Source of the DNA: JAWKWH01 sp040830725
GTDB lineage: Bacteria > Pseudomonadota > Alphaproteobacteria > Rhizobiales > Rhizobiaceae
Assembly: GCA_040830725.1 (NCBI GenBank)
Contig: JBFOMG010000005.1
Coordinates: 1-64,000, forward strand
DNA length: 64,000 bases
Direction of reading: 5' to 3'
The position numbers and the translations under genes are program-made. Every line of letters begins with the position of its first letter. Position 1 is the stretch's first letter. Shown piece by piece: positions 8,365 through 17,173 of the stretch. The notes beneath the pieces are model-generated. The model was not told the origin of the DNA, made no database searches, and was given only the letters and a program-made list of their open reading frames with translations.

Positions 8365-9585
8365 TTAATCCGCCATCGTCTCCAGCGTCGCAAAGCCTTC
8401 CGGTTCCGCGCCTTCGTCAAACGGCGTTGCCACTTCCACGAAGGTGTCGGGATAAAACCCGTTGAAATGACTGCGCAGCGCCAGCGAATAGGCGCCGATA
8501 TGGCCGATCTCGATCCAGTCGCCGGTGGAGACCGTTTCCGGCAGCCAGAACGGCCGCGACAGAATATCGACGGAATCACACGTCGCCCCGCAAACCTTGA
8601 ACGGAATGACATTTTCATCCCTGCCCGGGCGGGTGCGAATGGCGGGATCGGGAATGAAACGGGCCGGAAGCGTGATCTTGCCGGTCCACGAATCCGACAG
8701 CGAAGCCCAGATGCCGTCATTGATGTAAAGCCGCCTGCCCTTTCTGAGCAGCACCCGGACAATCAGCGAAAAGGCCCGCGCCACGATCACCCGGCCCGGC
8801 TCGGCGACCAGCGGCAATTGATCGAATTCCCATTCCTTCAGGTCGCCGCGCAGGCGCGACATCAGCTGCCCGATCGACGGCATCTCGACGATCTTCCGGC
8901 GCGGATCGTGGCCATATTCGGCCGGAAACCCGCCGCCGACATCAAGCCCCGCCAGTTCCACACCGGCCCTGTTGCGCACCCAGTCGGCAGACGCCAGCGC
9001 CCGCTCGTACGTGTCGGGGTCGGCGATCTGGCTGCCGACATGAAAGCAAAGCCCGAGCTTGTATCCAAGCTTCGCGGTGCGTTGCAGCAACTCCACCGCA
9101 TGGCCAGGAGCGGCCCCGAACCTTTTGGACAATTCGTACGCCGCGTGCCCCTTGGTCTGGATGCGGGTGAATACCGTCAGCGAACCCGGATCGATATCGA
9201 GCGCCCGCACGATGCGCGTCAGCTTTGCGACCTCGCCTTCATGGTCGATGGCGATGATGCGGATTTTGTACTTTTCCAGCGCCAGCCGGATGTCGGACTG
9301 CGCCTTGATCGGATGCATGTAGAGCATCTCGGCTTTTGGCGAGACCGAGTGCACCGCCTCGAACTCGGCCGGCGAGGCAACATCAAACGCCGTGACGCCC
9401 GCCTCGACCAGCGCTTTGAGCACCATTGGCTCACCATTGGTCTTGACCGCATAGGCGGTCTGGCCCGGAAACATGCCCATGAAAGCACGGGCATCCGCTT
9501 TCAAAACTTCTGGCCGGAAACAGTAGATCGGATGGTCGGGCCGCAGGCTGAGCGCGACATTTTTCGCGTTTTCAAACCGTTCCAT
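8365..9585 (-). CDS. Fold type III PLP-dependent ornithine/lysine/arginine-type decarboxylase
   Basis: 406-residue enzyme of the eukaryotic-type ornithine decarboxylase family (Orn/Lys/Arg DC group IV). The Schiff-base Lys is Lys48 in TAYAVKTNG. The pyridoxal-phosphate glycine loop is in LDVGGGFP. The substrate-binding and catalytic Cys is in VCGATCDSVDIL near the C terminus, matching the CGPTCDS motif of the family, and GIWASLSDS is the dimer-interface strand. It probably makes putrescine or cadaverine; the specificity helix cannot be resolved reliably by eye. The ATG at 9585 begins the protein just before the first strand; frames extending further upstream are not homologous. It lies divergent from the broken DMT gene. 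Confidence 0.88.
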   Translation of the reverse strand: MERFENAKNVALSLRPDHPIYCFRPEVLKADARAFMGMFPGQTAYAVKTNGEPMVLKALVEAGVTAFDVASPAEFEAVHSVSPKAEMLYMHPIKAQSDIRLALEKYKIRIIAIDHEGEVAKLTRIVRALDIDPGSLTVFTRIQTKGHAAYELSKRFGAAPGHAVELLQRTAKLGYKLGLCFHVGSQIADPDTYERALASADWVRNRAGVELAGLDVGGGFPAEYGHDPRRKIVEMPSIGQLMSRLRGDLKEWEFDQLPLVAEPGRVIVARAFSLIVRVLLRKGRRLYINDGIWASLSDSWTGKITLPARFIPDPAIRTRPGRDENVIPFKVCGATCDSVDILSRPFWLPETVSTGDWIEIGHIGAYSLALRSHFNGFYPDTFVEVATPFDEGAEPEGFATLETMAD

Positions 9586-9667
9586 GAATTCTCCCGCGAA
9601 TGTGCAAGAACCGGGTGGTGTTGGCGCACCTGAAGCCGTAAGCCGAGACGATGTCAAGGAGCGCAAT

Positions 9668-10621
9668 GTGAGCACAAGCGAAAATCCTGAGATACGCGGG
9701 CCGTTACCGCAGGTTGCGGCGACGCAGAAGCCGATGTCGCTCACATCCTGGGTGCAATTGATAACCCTTGGCGTCATCTGGGGCGCATCGTTTTTCTTTG
9801 CCCGGGTGGCGGTGATGGAAATTCCGCCGCTGACGCTCGTCCTGTTCAGGGTTGGCATCGCGGCGACAGCGCTTCACATCTATCTCGTTGCGCGCGGCAT
9901 TTCGTTCGTTCCCGTTCTCCGGCGGTCAGGCTCCTTTTTCCTTCTCGCCGCACTCAATAATGTGATTCCATTTTCGCTGATCTTCATCGGCCAGACCGAA
10001 CTGGGCGCCGGACTGGCGGCAATATTGAACGCGACGACGCCGTTTTAGACGGTCGTCGTCGCAAACCGGTTGACGGTCGATGAGCGGCTGACAGCCCACA
10101 AGCTCATCGGCGTGCTCATCGGCGTCGCCGGCACCGCGATATTGGTCGGACCCGGTGTTGTCGCGGATATCGGCGGGCCGATCTGGGCCAAGCTTGCGAT
10201 CGTAGGGGCGGCGGTCTCCTATGCGTTTGCCGTGATCTACGCCAAACGTTTCAAGGACTTGGGATCCACCGAAGTCGCGACTGGTCAGTTGACCGCGTCG
10301 ACGATCATCATGCTCCCGATCGTGGTGATGATTGACGGGGTCATCTCGTTCCAGGCGGTTGGCACGGAAATCTGGTTACACGTACTCGCCCTTGCTTTGA
10401 TCTCGACCGCGCTGGCCTACCTCCTATATTTCACACTGATCGCAAATGCCGGCGCAACAAATGCTTCGCTGGTCACCTTCATCGTGCCGGTGAGCGCTGT
10501 TCTGCTCGGCTGGCTGTTTCTCGCCGAACGCCTTCAGCTCTATGAGATTGCGGGCATGCTGCTCATCGGCGTTGGTCTCATCATCATCGACGGCAGGCTG
10601 GCGCAATTCCGAAGAAATTGA
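9668..10621 (+). pseudogene. EamA/DMT transporter gene interrupted by an in-frame amber codon
   Basis: One continuous reading frame encodes a normal ten-helix DMT protein except for TAG at 10046-10048, in the sequence ATTPF-stop-TVVVANRLT. Relatives usually have Trp or Leu here, and TGG to TAG is a single transition, so the codon is probably a recent nonsense mutation or a base-calling error. Both halves keep the family features (VIWGASFFFARVAV before, GLIIIDGRL after). The GTG at 9668 has AAGGAG 5 bases upstream and is preferred over an ATG at 9584 that would overlap the divergent decarboxylase start. Each half alone would lack one EamA repeat. Confidence 0.8.
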
Positions 10622-10696
10622 GACTTCGCCATTTCAACTCTCGACTGAGCGGCCATCCCTTGGCATTGTTTGCGAATTAGCAAACGGGGCCGAGCC

Positions 10697-11827
10697 ATGT
10701 CCGAACCAAGTTTCTCCCTCGGAATTGAGGAAGAATATCTTCTCGTCGATGTCGAAACATATGACCTGGCCGCAGCACCTGAAGCCTTGATGAGCGAATG
10801 CGCGGAGAAGGCAGGCGGTCAGGTGAGCCCTGAATTTCTGCAATGCCAGATCGAAGTCGGTACCGCTGTCTGCAAATCGATCGGAGAAGCGCGCAGTGAA
10901 CTCGTTCGCCTTCGCACAATGGTGCGCGACACGGCCGCCAAATATGGCCTCGCCCCCATCGCCGTTTCGACCCATCCGTTCGCAGAGTGGAACAAGCAGC
11001 ATTTCACCGACAAACAGCGCTACCGGGAACTGGAGAAAGATCTTGCAGGAGTCGCCCGCCGGATGCTGATCTGCGGCATGCATGTCCATGTCGGGATAGA
11101 CGATGACGATCTCAGGATCGACATGCTGCGCCAATTTCCCTATTTCCTGCCGCATTTACTGGCTTTGTCGACGTCATCCCCATTCTGGGAAGGCCGCGAC
11201 ACAGGGCTGAGTTCCTATCGTCTGACCGTATTCGACAATCTGCCCCGCACCGGTCTGCCACCGGATTTCAACAGCTGGCGTGAATATCAGCGCGCACTCA
11301 AAGTGCTGACCGAGAACCATGTCATTGAGGACACGACCAAGATCTGGTGGGATGTCCGCCCGTCGGCGCGCTTTCCGACACTGGAATCGCGTATTTGCGA
11401 TGTGATGCCGAATCTGGAGGATTCACTGACCATCGCCGCGCTGACCCAATGCCTGATGCGGATGCTCTACCGGTTGAGGTGCAACAATCAGCGCTGGCGT
11501 GTCTATGACAATTTCCTCATCGGCGAAAATCGCTGGCGCGCCCAGAGATACGGAACTGCCGAAGGTCTGATTGATTTCGGCCAGCAGAAGATCGTTCCCT
11601 ACGGCGATTTGCTTGATGAGCTGTTGCGGCTGCTCGCCGAAGACGCGGAAGCCCTCGACTGCGTCGACGAGGTCCACAATGCCCGGGACATCCTCAAACG
11701 CGGAACCAGCGCTGAACGTCAACGCGCTGTTTACACGGAAACGCTTGAGAAGACCGGCAACGAAAACAAGGCATTGAAGGAAGTGGTGCGGTTGCTTGTT
11801 GAAGAATTCGCACCGGTCAGCCAATAG
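10697..11827 (+). CDS. Carboxylate-amine ligase, YbdK family (glutamate-cysteine ligase type 2 fold)
   Basis: 376-residue soluble enzyme of the GCS2 family. It opens FSLGIEEEYLLVD, the conserved acidic strand that binds Mg-ATP, and contains CGMHVHVGI (metal-binding His pair) and TKIWWDVRPSARFPTLESRICD, hallmarks of YbdK proteins. E. coli YbdK has weak gamma-glutamylcysteine synthetase activity, but the physiological substrate in this branch is unknown. The ATG at 10697 was chosen because homologues begin a few residues before the GIEEE strand. No partner genes adjoin it; the following 300 bases are non-coding apart from a tiny membrane-peptide gene. Confidence 0.88.
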   Translation: MSEPSFSLGIEEEYLLVDVETYDLAAAPEALMSECAEKAGGQVSPEFLQCQIEVGTAVCKSIGEARSELVRLRTMVRDTAAKYGLAPIAVSTHPFAEWNKQHFTDKQRYRELEKDLAGVARRMLICGMHVHVGIDDDDLRIDMLRQFPYFLPHLLALSTSSPFWEGRDTGLSSYRLTVFDNLPRTGLPPDFNSWREYQRALKVLTENHVIEDTTKIWWDVRPSARFPTLESRICDVMPNLEDSLTIAALTQCLMRMLYRLRCNNQRWRVYDNFLIGENRWRAQRYGTAEGLIDFGQQKIVPYGDLLDELLRLLAEDAEALDCVDEVHNARDILKRGTSAERQRAVYTETLEKTGNENKALKEVVRLLVEEFAPVSQ

Positions 11828-12131
11828 TCATCCGAAGGGAGCTGGCGCGAAGGCAAACGATACAGGAATGGTTAACGCCAAAGCAGAAGCTTCCGCTGAA
11901 ATCAGCGTAGAATCAGGCCAATCCCGACCGTGCTTCGTAAATTTTCATGCTTAATTGTTCACTGTGTTAATCGAAAGCTTGGGCATTCGAAACACGTGAA
12001 ATTTCAGCTGCATATCATGGTCTTGTATAAGAGTTTACCACAGTGCATATTGCGCTGCAGCATCAAATTCCCTTGCGTCTGGAACAATCGCTACTAGATT
12101 CTTGGACCAGTCTTCAAAGGAGGCTTGAGCC
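11828..12131. other. Intergenic region upstream of the small membrane-peptide gene
   Basis: No gene, tRNA cloverleaf or recognisable repeat was seen. The stretch is locally AT-rich and presumably holds the promoter of the 28-codon gene. No convincing -35/-10 pair could be fixed. Confidence 0.4.
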
Positions 12132-12218
12132 ATGGGACTTTCCCGTTCATTCAATGCATTGGTAATGCTCGCGGCATTCGGTTTTGTCGCTGCTGTCGTA
12201 ATGGGGTACTTGCCGTAG
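12132..12218 (+). CDS. 28-residue single-pass membrane peptide
   Basis: An ATG at 12132 opens 28 codons: a short basic start (MGLSRSFNALVM), then a hydrophobic stretch about residues 9-27 that would span the membrane once, ending GYLP. Support comes from the near-perfect ribosome-binding site AAAGGAGG at 12117-12124 and from its own Rho-independent terminator 50 bases after the stop. It is thus a complete small transcription unit between ybdK-like and metF. No family is recognised. Such tiny membrane proteins often modulate a larger membrane complex, but that is analogy only. Confidence 0.6.
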   Translation: MGLSRSFNALVMLAAFGFVAAVVMGYLP

Positions 12219-12266
12219 GGGACGGCTGGAGTTCTTGAAACTCATTTCTCGGGCGAAATCAAATAA

Positions 12267-12295
12267 GGGCCGGATCAAACGATCCGGCCCTTTTT
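12267..12295 (+). terminator. Rho-independent terminator
   Basis: A 10-bp perfect stem (GGGCCGGATC / GATCCGGCCC), a 4-base loop and five Ts follow the small-peptide gene. The A-rich bases before the stem (AAATAA) could let it also serve the convergent metF transcript, less efficiently. Confidence 0.85.
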
Positions 12296-12326
12296 ATCGG
12301 TGCATCGGCATCTCGCCGGTTGCCTG

Positions 12327-13247
12327 TCAGGCGGCAACCGACGCAGTCGTGATCGGCTCTGGCTGTTTTGCCTTGATTCCGAACATATGACACAGCGCAA
12401 CCACCAGCGCAGCCCTGTTCATCGTGTAAATGTGAAACTCCAAGACACCACGTTCAATCAGATCGTTCACTTGCTCTGCAGCCACCGCGGCAGCGACAAG
12501 TTGGTGCGTCAGGGGATCATCTTCCAGCCCGTCGAAGCGATCGGCAAGCCACAATGGAACTGTTGCTCCGCACCTTGCGGAGAACGAGGCCATCTGGCGG
12601 AAATTGTGAATTGGCAGGATACCCGGAACAATCGGAACGAAGATACCGGCTTTGCGAACACGTTCGACAAAACGTTCATAGGTATCGTTGTCGAAAAAAT
12701 ACTGGGTGATCGCGCGGGCCGCGCCAGCATCAACCTTACGCTTCAACATCTCGATATCAGTGGCAAAATCCGGGCTTTCGGGATGTTTCTCCGGATAGGC
12801 TGAGACGGAAATATCAAAATCATCGATAGATTTGAGCCCGGCAACCAGTTCAGCACCGTTGGCGTATCCACCCGGATGGGGCCGGTACTGTGCGCCAATC
12901 CCCTCCGCAGGATCTCCTCTCAACGCAACAAACCTTTTGATGCCGAGGCCGGCAAATTGCCGGGCAACGGCGTCAACCTTTGCCTTGTCCGCCGATACGC
13001 AGGTCAAATGTGCAGCCGCCTCAAGCTTGGAGGCACTTGTTATCCGACGGAGCAGATTTCCGGATCTCTCATGCGTGGATCCGCCGGCGCCATAAGTTAC
13101 CGAAACAAAGCTCGGTTCCAACGCCTCAAGACGTTTGACCGTCTTCCACAAAGACACTTCACCTTCGGCATTGCGTGCGGGGAAAAACTCGAACGAAACG
13201 CTGATTGGCCGCTCTTCGGTTCTAACTGAATTCGACCTTAAATTCAT
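12327..13247 (-). CDS. metF: 5,10-methylenetetrahydrofolate reductase
   Basis: 306-residue TIM-barrel flavoprotein that reduces 5,10-methylene-THF to 5-methyl-THF, the methyl donor for methionine synthesis. Family features are VSFEFFPAR near the N terminus (the Glu that protonates substrate), SVTYGAGGST, and later RFVALRGDPAEG and IPGILPI. Its ATG overlaps the TGA of the upstream arsR-methyltransferase gene by one base (TGATG), so the two are translationally coupled. Being in an operon with an ArsR-type regulator, it is likely controlled by a methionine-cycle metabolite. Length matches the prokaryotic enzyme. Confidence 0.95.
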   Translation of the reverse strand: MNLRSNSVRTEERPISVSFEFFPARNAEGEVSLWKTVKRLEALEPSFVSVTYGAGGSTHERSGNLLRRITSASKLEAAAHLTCVSADKAKVDAVARQFAGLGIKRFVALRGDPAEGIGAQYRPHPGGYANGAELVAGLKSIDDFDISVSAYPEKHPESPDFATDIEMLKRKVDAGAARAITQYFFDNDTYERFVERVRKAGIFVPIVPGILPIHNFRQMASFSARCGATVPLWLADRFDGLEDDPLTHQLVAAAVAAEQVNDLIERGVLEFHIYTMNRAALVVALCHMFGIKAKQPEPITTASVAA

Positions 13248-14254
13248 CACGCTACGCCTGTCCCGGCTTGGTCATCCGCGATCAGCAACCGCGGGTCTTG
13301 CGCCATCCAGATCTTGACGATGAGATCACTCTTCTCGTCAGGCTTGCCCTCAATCGTGGCTGCTTCCGCCAATTCCAGACCAGCTTCGACAATCCATTCG
13401 CCAATCTGTTCGTCAGAAAATCCAAGTCGGACATGCGCATGGTCATTGCGCAGGAACTCGTGCGTGTGGGGAGCGAAATCGACAATGACGAGACGACCAC
13501 CCGGACGCAACACACGGGCGGCTTCCTTGATGACGATGGCCGGTTCATCAAGATAGTGCAGCACCTGGTGTATCGTCACCAAATCGCTGGAATCGCGATC
13601 GACAGGAGGAGCATAGACATCTCCGTGGCGCACTTGCGCGTGGGTAATTCCGGCCTGGTCAAGGTTTGACCGGGCAATCGCCAACATTTCATGGGAGAGA
13701 TCCACACCGATCGCGCGGCGGTAATGATCACTGAAGATCTCGAGTAACCGGCCGGTGCCGGTGCCAAGATCGAGCATGAAATGGATTGGCCGGTCGCCGG
13801 CCATTTCCAGCAACTTGCCCTCCACATTGCGATCAGGCGCGTGCAGTGTCCGGATTTTGTCCCAACTGGAGGCGTTGGCACTGAAATACTCCGCAGCCCT
13901 GTCGCGGCGGCGTTGCTTGACCGCAGACAATCTCTCCAGATCGCGATCTATTTGCGGATCATTTGTGTCAACGCGATTGACCAGACCAAGAATAAACTGG
14001 CGGGCGCCCTCCAGATCGGACAACCTGAAATACGCCCACGAACCTTCCTGATATCTCTCGATCAGTGCGGCTTCCAGGAGAAGTTTCAAATGCCGGGAAA
14101 CACGTGGTTGCGACTGGTTCATGATCTCGGTGAGATCCGATACGGTCAGGTCACCTCGCGACAAAAGCAGCAAAATGCGAAGACGGCTGGATTCAGCAGC
14201 AGCCTTCATCGTATCTACCATCAGACTCAAATCGATTTTTGCGCGCGACAGCAT
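13247..14254 (-). CDS. ArsR-family regulator fused to SAM-dependent methyltransferase domain
   Basis: 335-residue two-domain protein. Residues about 1-95 are an ArsR winged helix (LLLSRGDLTVSDLTEIMNQS then SQPRVSRHLKLLLEAALIE) without the Cys/His metal boxes of metal sensors. Residues about 140-310 are a class I methyltransferase, with motif I in DLGTGTGRLLEIF and the acidic end of strand 2 in IGVDLS. Such fusions next to metF are common in Rhizobiales. SahR-type ArsR regulators of the methionine cycle respond to S-adenosylhomocysteine in other Proteobacteria, so the methyltransferase domain may bind SAM or SAH as effector; this is inference. It is first in the operon with metF and has a palindrome just upstream at 14268-14289. 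Confidence 0.88.
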   Translation of the reverse strand: MLSRAKIDLSLMVDTMKAAAESSRLRILLLLSRGDLTVSDLTEIMNQSQPRVSRHLKLLLEAALIERYQEGSWAYFRLSDLEGARQFILGLVNRVDTNDPQIDRDLERLSAVKQRRRDRAAEYFSANASSWDKIRTLHAPDRNVEGKLLEMAGDRPIHFMLDLGTGTGRLLEIFSDHYRRAIGVDLSHEMLAIARSNLDQAGITHAQVRHGDVYAPPVDRDSSDLVTIHQVLHYLDEPAIVIKEAARVLRPGGRLVIVDFAPHTHEFLRNDHAHVRLGFSDEQIGEWIVEAGLELAEAATIEGKPDEKSDLIVKIWMAQDPRLLIADDQAGTGVA

Positions 14255-14267
14255 GGCTTCTCCAATA

Positions 14268-14289
14268 GATATAAAGATATGTTTATATC
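14268..14289. promoter_or_regulatory. Palindromic operator upstream of the arsR-methyltransferase/metF operon
   Basis: Perfect 8-bp arms GATATAAA and TTTATATC flank GATATG, centred about 24 bases before the regulator's start codon. The AT-rich dyad resembles ArsR-type half-sites and is the obvious candidate for autoregulation. The divergent trmO gene begins about 55 bases away. Confidence 0.65.
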
Positions 14290-14342
14290 ATTTCGATGTG
14301 GAAAGCAAATGAACGTGCATACTGGAATGAGATCACAAGCAG

Positions 14343-14825
14343 ATGTTTGAAATCCGCCCGGGTGAGACCCGCCTTGATAATGATCCCGCGATAACGGCCA
14401 AGGATGCGAGCCTGATCTTTATAGGCCAAGTTCGCTCGGCGTGGACAAAACGGGCGAACTGTCCCAAAAACATGCGTCAGGCCCGGGAGCGGGGCAAAAC
14501 CGCAAAGATCGTGATCGACCAGCCGTTTCGGGAAGGCTTGTCAGGGTTGGAGGTGGATTCGGCGATCATACTGTTGACTTGGCTCGGGCATGCTCCAAGG
14601 GATCTGATTGTCCAAAAACCACGCCATGCGGAGACGCCGAAAGGCACGTTCGCGCTGCGATCGCCCGCGAGGCCCAATCCAATCGGCCTGCATGTCGTTC
14701 GCCTATGCAGCATTGAACCGGAAGCCGGTGTATTGATCATTGATGCGATTGACGTGCTTGATGAAACACCGTTGCTGGACATCAAACCGTGGTTCGCAAC
14801 GACGGATGTTCACCCGGAGGAATGA
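14343..14825 (+). CDS. trmO: tRNA (N6-threonylcarbamoyladenosine37-N6)-methyltransferase-like protein (TsaA/TrmO domain)
   Basis: 160-residue protein with the VirR/YaeB-like TsaA barrel. IGQVRSAW near the N terminus and the signature TFALRSPARPNPIGLHVVRL are characteristic. E. coli TrmO uses SAM to methylate t6A37 in tRNA-Thr. This copy lacks the C-terminal extension of the E. coli protein, as is usual for short TsaA-domain proteins, so tRNA specificity is not assured. It is followed after one base by a GTG-started DUF2293-like gene, suggesting co-transcription. Confidence 0.85.
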   Translation: MFEIRPGETRLDNDPAITAKDASLIFIGQVRSAWTKRANCPKNMRQARERGKTAKIVIDQPFREGLSGLEVDSAIILLTWLGHAPRDLIVQKPRHAETPKGTFALRSPARPNPIGLHVVRLCSIEPEAGVLIIDAIDVLDETPLLDIKPWFATTDVHPEE

Positions 14826-14826
14826 G

Positions 14827-15150
14827 GTGGCGAACCGGCCTCGAACGTCAAGGCAAAGAGCCATTGCGAAAGCCTTGACTGCGCTCGTCCCGATGGCGCC
14901 CTTTGCGGATGCCGAGAAAATCCGCTCCGACGCGCTGGGAGCGACCTATCGCTCCCTTCCAGCGTCGATATCGGTTTGGCTTGCCACTGTTGCTCACATT
15001 CGTCACGAGCACACAGACTACGACGCTTTGCTCGCAGATGGCTACGGTCGCGAAGCTGCGCGGCATTTCGTCGTCGGCACAACCAACGAGACGTTGCAGC
15101 GATGGCGGGCCACCCGGTACCTCGATCCTGACGGGGAAGAGGAAATCTGA
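14827..15150 (+). CDS. DUF2293-like hypothetical protein
   Basis: 107-residue soluble protein starting at GTG behind GGAGGA. It has a basic N terminus (PRTSRQRAIAKAL), a helical middle (PFADAEKIRSDAL) and the stretch AHIRHEHTDYDALLADGYGREAARHFV, which I associate with DUF2293, a family without known function. An in-frame ATG at 14806 inside trmO is the alternative start. It begins immediately after trmO, so the two are likely coupled; no function is proposed. Confidence 0.75.
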   Translation: MANRPRTSRQRAIAKALTALVPMAPFADAEKIRSDALGATYRSLPASISVWLATVAHIRHEHTDYDALLADGYGREAARHFVVGTTNETLQRWRATRYLDPDGEEEI

Positions 15151-15161
15151 ATGCACTTTGT

Positions 15162-15905
15162 TCAGGCGGCTATTCTGTTTCTGTAGGCGACAGGATTTTG
15201 GCCGTAGTAGCGGCGAAACGCCCGCGTGAATCCGTCGGCTGATTCATAGCCATAACGGTGTGCAATGGTTTCAACCCGGTCGCCGTCCCTCAAATCCTGC
15301 TGCGCAAGGATCAGCCGCCACCGCCGCAGATAGGCCGAAGGCGTCTCACCTACCCTTTCCAGAAACAGTTCGCTGAACCGGCTGAGCGACATGCCTGCAA
15401 TTTCGGCCAATTCTTCACGCCGCCATGCATGACCGGGATTGTCGTGAATCGCAACGATGGCGCGACCGAGCCGGGGATCAGAAAGCCCGCCAACCAGTCC
15501 CGGCCTGGTTGAGCCCGCCTCCATCTGCGCCCTGAGCATATGCACGACAAGAACTTCACCCAGCCGGCTTATGACCGAATGCAAACCGCAACGCCGATTT
15601 TGCACTTCACCGCACATCAACGCCGCCACATTGGCCATCATCGGCCGGTCAGCCAAATCGTATTCAACCTTTTCCGGCAATGCGGCAACAAGCGGATTGT
15701 TTGTTCCGCCCCATTCCACTTTTGCAGTCAGAAGCAGGCTGGCTGAATGCAATCCAATTGCGCTTTTACCCGGGTGGAACAAAACCCGGTCTGGCGCGTC
15801 TTGGGAAGTTCCAACTATTGCGAGATTTGCCTCATCCGCCGGAGACGGAGAGACAACCAGGCGAAATCGGCTGACGAGAGCGGTTAAGCGGTCACTTTGC
15901 GGCAT
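15162..15905 (-). CDS. AraC-family transcriptional regulator with AraC-binding cupin domain
   Basis: 247 residues. The N-terminal half resembles the cupin_6 ligand-binding type (FHPGKSAIGLHSASLLLTAKVEWGG rewritten as a barrel). The C-terminal ~100 residues carry two helix-turn-helix units: RREELAEIAGMSLSRFSELF and VETIAHRYGYESADGFTRAF, ending GQNPVAYR. It is divergent from a peroxiredoxin-like gene 86 bases away, the classic arrangement for controlling it. The ATG at 15905 fits the family length; a much longer upstream frame crosses the neighbour and is not believable. Confidence 0.87.
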   Translation of the reverse strand: MPQSDRLTALVSRFRLVVSPSPADEANLAIVGTSQDAPDRVLFHPGKSAIGLHSASLLLTAKVEWGGTNNPLVAALPEKVEYDLADRPMMANVAALMCGEVQNRRCGLHSVISRLGEVLVVHMLRAQMEAGSTRPGLVGGLSDPRLGRAIVAIHDNPGHAWRREELAEIAGMSLSRFSELFLERVGETPSAYLRRWRLILAQQDLRDGDRVETIAHRYGYESADGFTRAFRRYYGQNPVAYRNRIAA

Positions 15906-15991
15906 TTTCGGTCTTTTCGTCGGTTTATCCGGATTCAATCGACAATAGTTTCGGGTAAATGGCAAATAACCAAAACAGGCGAAATAGGCAA

Positions 15992-16528
15992 ATGCTGATC
16001 CCGAGACAAAAAACACCGACGCTTTCCGTTCCCACACTCGACCATGGCGCATTCGACCTCTCGACGGAATCGTCCGAGCGAGGAACCGTGATTTGTTTCT
16101 ACAGAGGCTTGCATTGCCCGATCTGCGCAAAATATCTCGGTGAACTACAAAAGCTCGACGGCGAATTCGCAAAAAGAGGTGTGTCAACAATCGCCATCAG
16201 TTCTGACGGCGAAGAGCGCGCCCGCGAGATGAAAACCCGGTTGGGGGCCGGTACGCTCCGCATTGGTTATGACCTGTCATTGTCAAAAGCACGCGAATGG
16301 GGCCTTTACATCTCTACATCCCGCGGCAAGACGTCGATTGGCATTGAAGAGCCGGCCCTGTTCGCCGAGCCGGGACTGTTCATGGTGACACCGCAACAGA
16401 CGCTCTATTACATGTCCGTGCAGACCATGCCGTTTGTCCGGCCTCACTTTTCGGAACTGCTGGGAGCGCTGGATTTTGCAATCGAGAAAGACTACCCGGC
16501 GCGAGGTGAATACACCGGGGAAGTCTAG
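15992..16528 (+). CDS. Peroxiredoxin-like (AhpC/TSA-superfamily) protein
   Basis: 178-residue thioredoxin-fold protein. VICFYRGLHCPICAKYLGEL contains a CxxC in the position of the peroxidatic Cys, with the preceding strand and following helix typical of the peroxiredoxin-like family. TIAISSDGEERAREMKTRLG is the strand-helix that follows. The CxxC replaces the single peroxidatic Cys of AhpC, so a thiol-disulfide function is also possible. It is divergent from the AraC gene, which may control it. The inner ATG (MLIPRQKTPTL) is preferred because relatives begin there. Confidence 0.82.
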   Translation: MLIPRQKTPTLSVPTLDHGAFDLSTESSERGTVICFYRGLHCPICAKYLGELQKLDGEFAKRGVSTIAISSDGEERAREMKTRLGAGTLRIGYDLSLSKAREWGLYISTSRGKTSIGIEEPALFAEPGLFMVTPQQTLYYMSVQTMPFVRPHFSELLGALDFAIEKDYPARGEYTGEV

Positions 16529-16555
16529 CGTCAGGATCTGAGAAATTTGGGTCGA

Positions 16556-17173
16556 TCAGCTCCGATAGATCCACTGCTCGGGTATCCGCACCGACACCTC
16601 TTCGCCGGCTTCGATCACGCCTGCCTTCTCCACCCACGCAACCAGCCCGCGCGCTCTCTTCGCAACCCTGGGAAATGCCCTGGAGCCAGCTAGTTCATCC
16701 GCCATTCGTGCGTGTTTGGCGATACTGGCCCCCGCGACACTACATGGAGCGTTTTGGCCATCTACTTTCAACGTCACACCGCCGCGAAAAAACAACAATG
16801 TGCGCGGTGGCAACATCGAAAGTCTCGGCACGCCGTCAATAACCAGGTTGGCGCCGATCCATTCCGGCCTTAGTTCCTGAATACCCATCCCCGCTGCGGT
16901 TGCAGCCATTTCATCGGTCGCGACGATGGAAATTTGCCGCTCGTTGCGCATCTCCGTGCCACGTGGATACCAAGGTTCGCGGCCGCCTGAACGTCGGGAA
17001 AAACCGGCGTGAAAATCTCCCGCTATTCCTTCAAGAGTCATTTCAAGCCGTTCACACTGCTTCGTTTCGAAAGTTCCGCCATCGGCCTTCAAAACCGCGG
17101 TGACGGTTGCAAGCAGTTTTTTGGCCGGAACGATTTCCGATTCGTCATCAATGGATTGGAAGGGCAGATTCAT
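16556..17173 (-). CDS. MOSC-domain protein
   Basis: 205-residue protein with the C-terminal domain of molybdenum cofactor sulfurases. Key segments are GIAGDFHAGFSRRSGGREP near the N terminus, RPEWIGANLVIDGVPRLSMLPP in the middle and GQNAPCSVAG with the single conserved Cys proposed to carry sulfide. It could act in molybdenum-cofactor or pyridoxal-linked sulfur transfer, or as a detoxifying reductase module; stand-alone MOSC proteins are poorly understood. It is convergent with the peroxiredoxin-like gene and 155 bases upstream of the PLD gene's end; no molybdoenzyme lies nearby. Confidence 0.85.
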   Translation of the reverse strand: MNLPFQSIDDESEIVPAKKLLATVTAVLKADGGTFETKQCERLEMTLEGIAGDFHAGFSRRSGGREPWYPRGTEMRNERQISIVATDEMAATAAGMGIQELRPEWIGANLVIDGVPRLSMLPPRTLLFFRGGVTLKVDGQNAPCSVAGASIAKHARMADELAGSRAFPRVAKRARGLVAWVEKAGVIEAGEEVSVRIPEQWIYRS

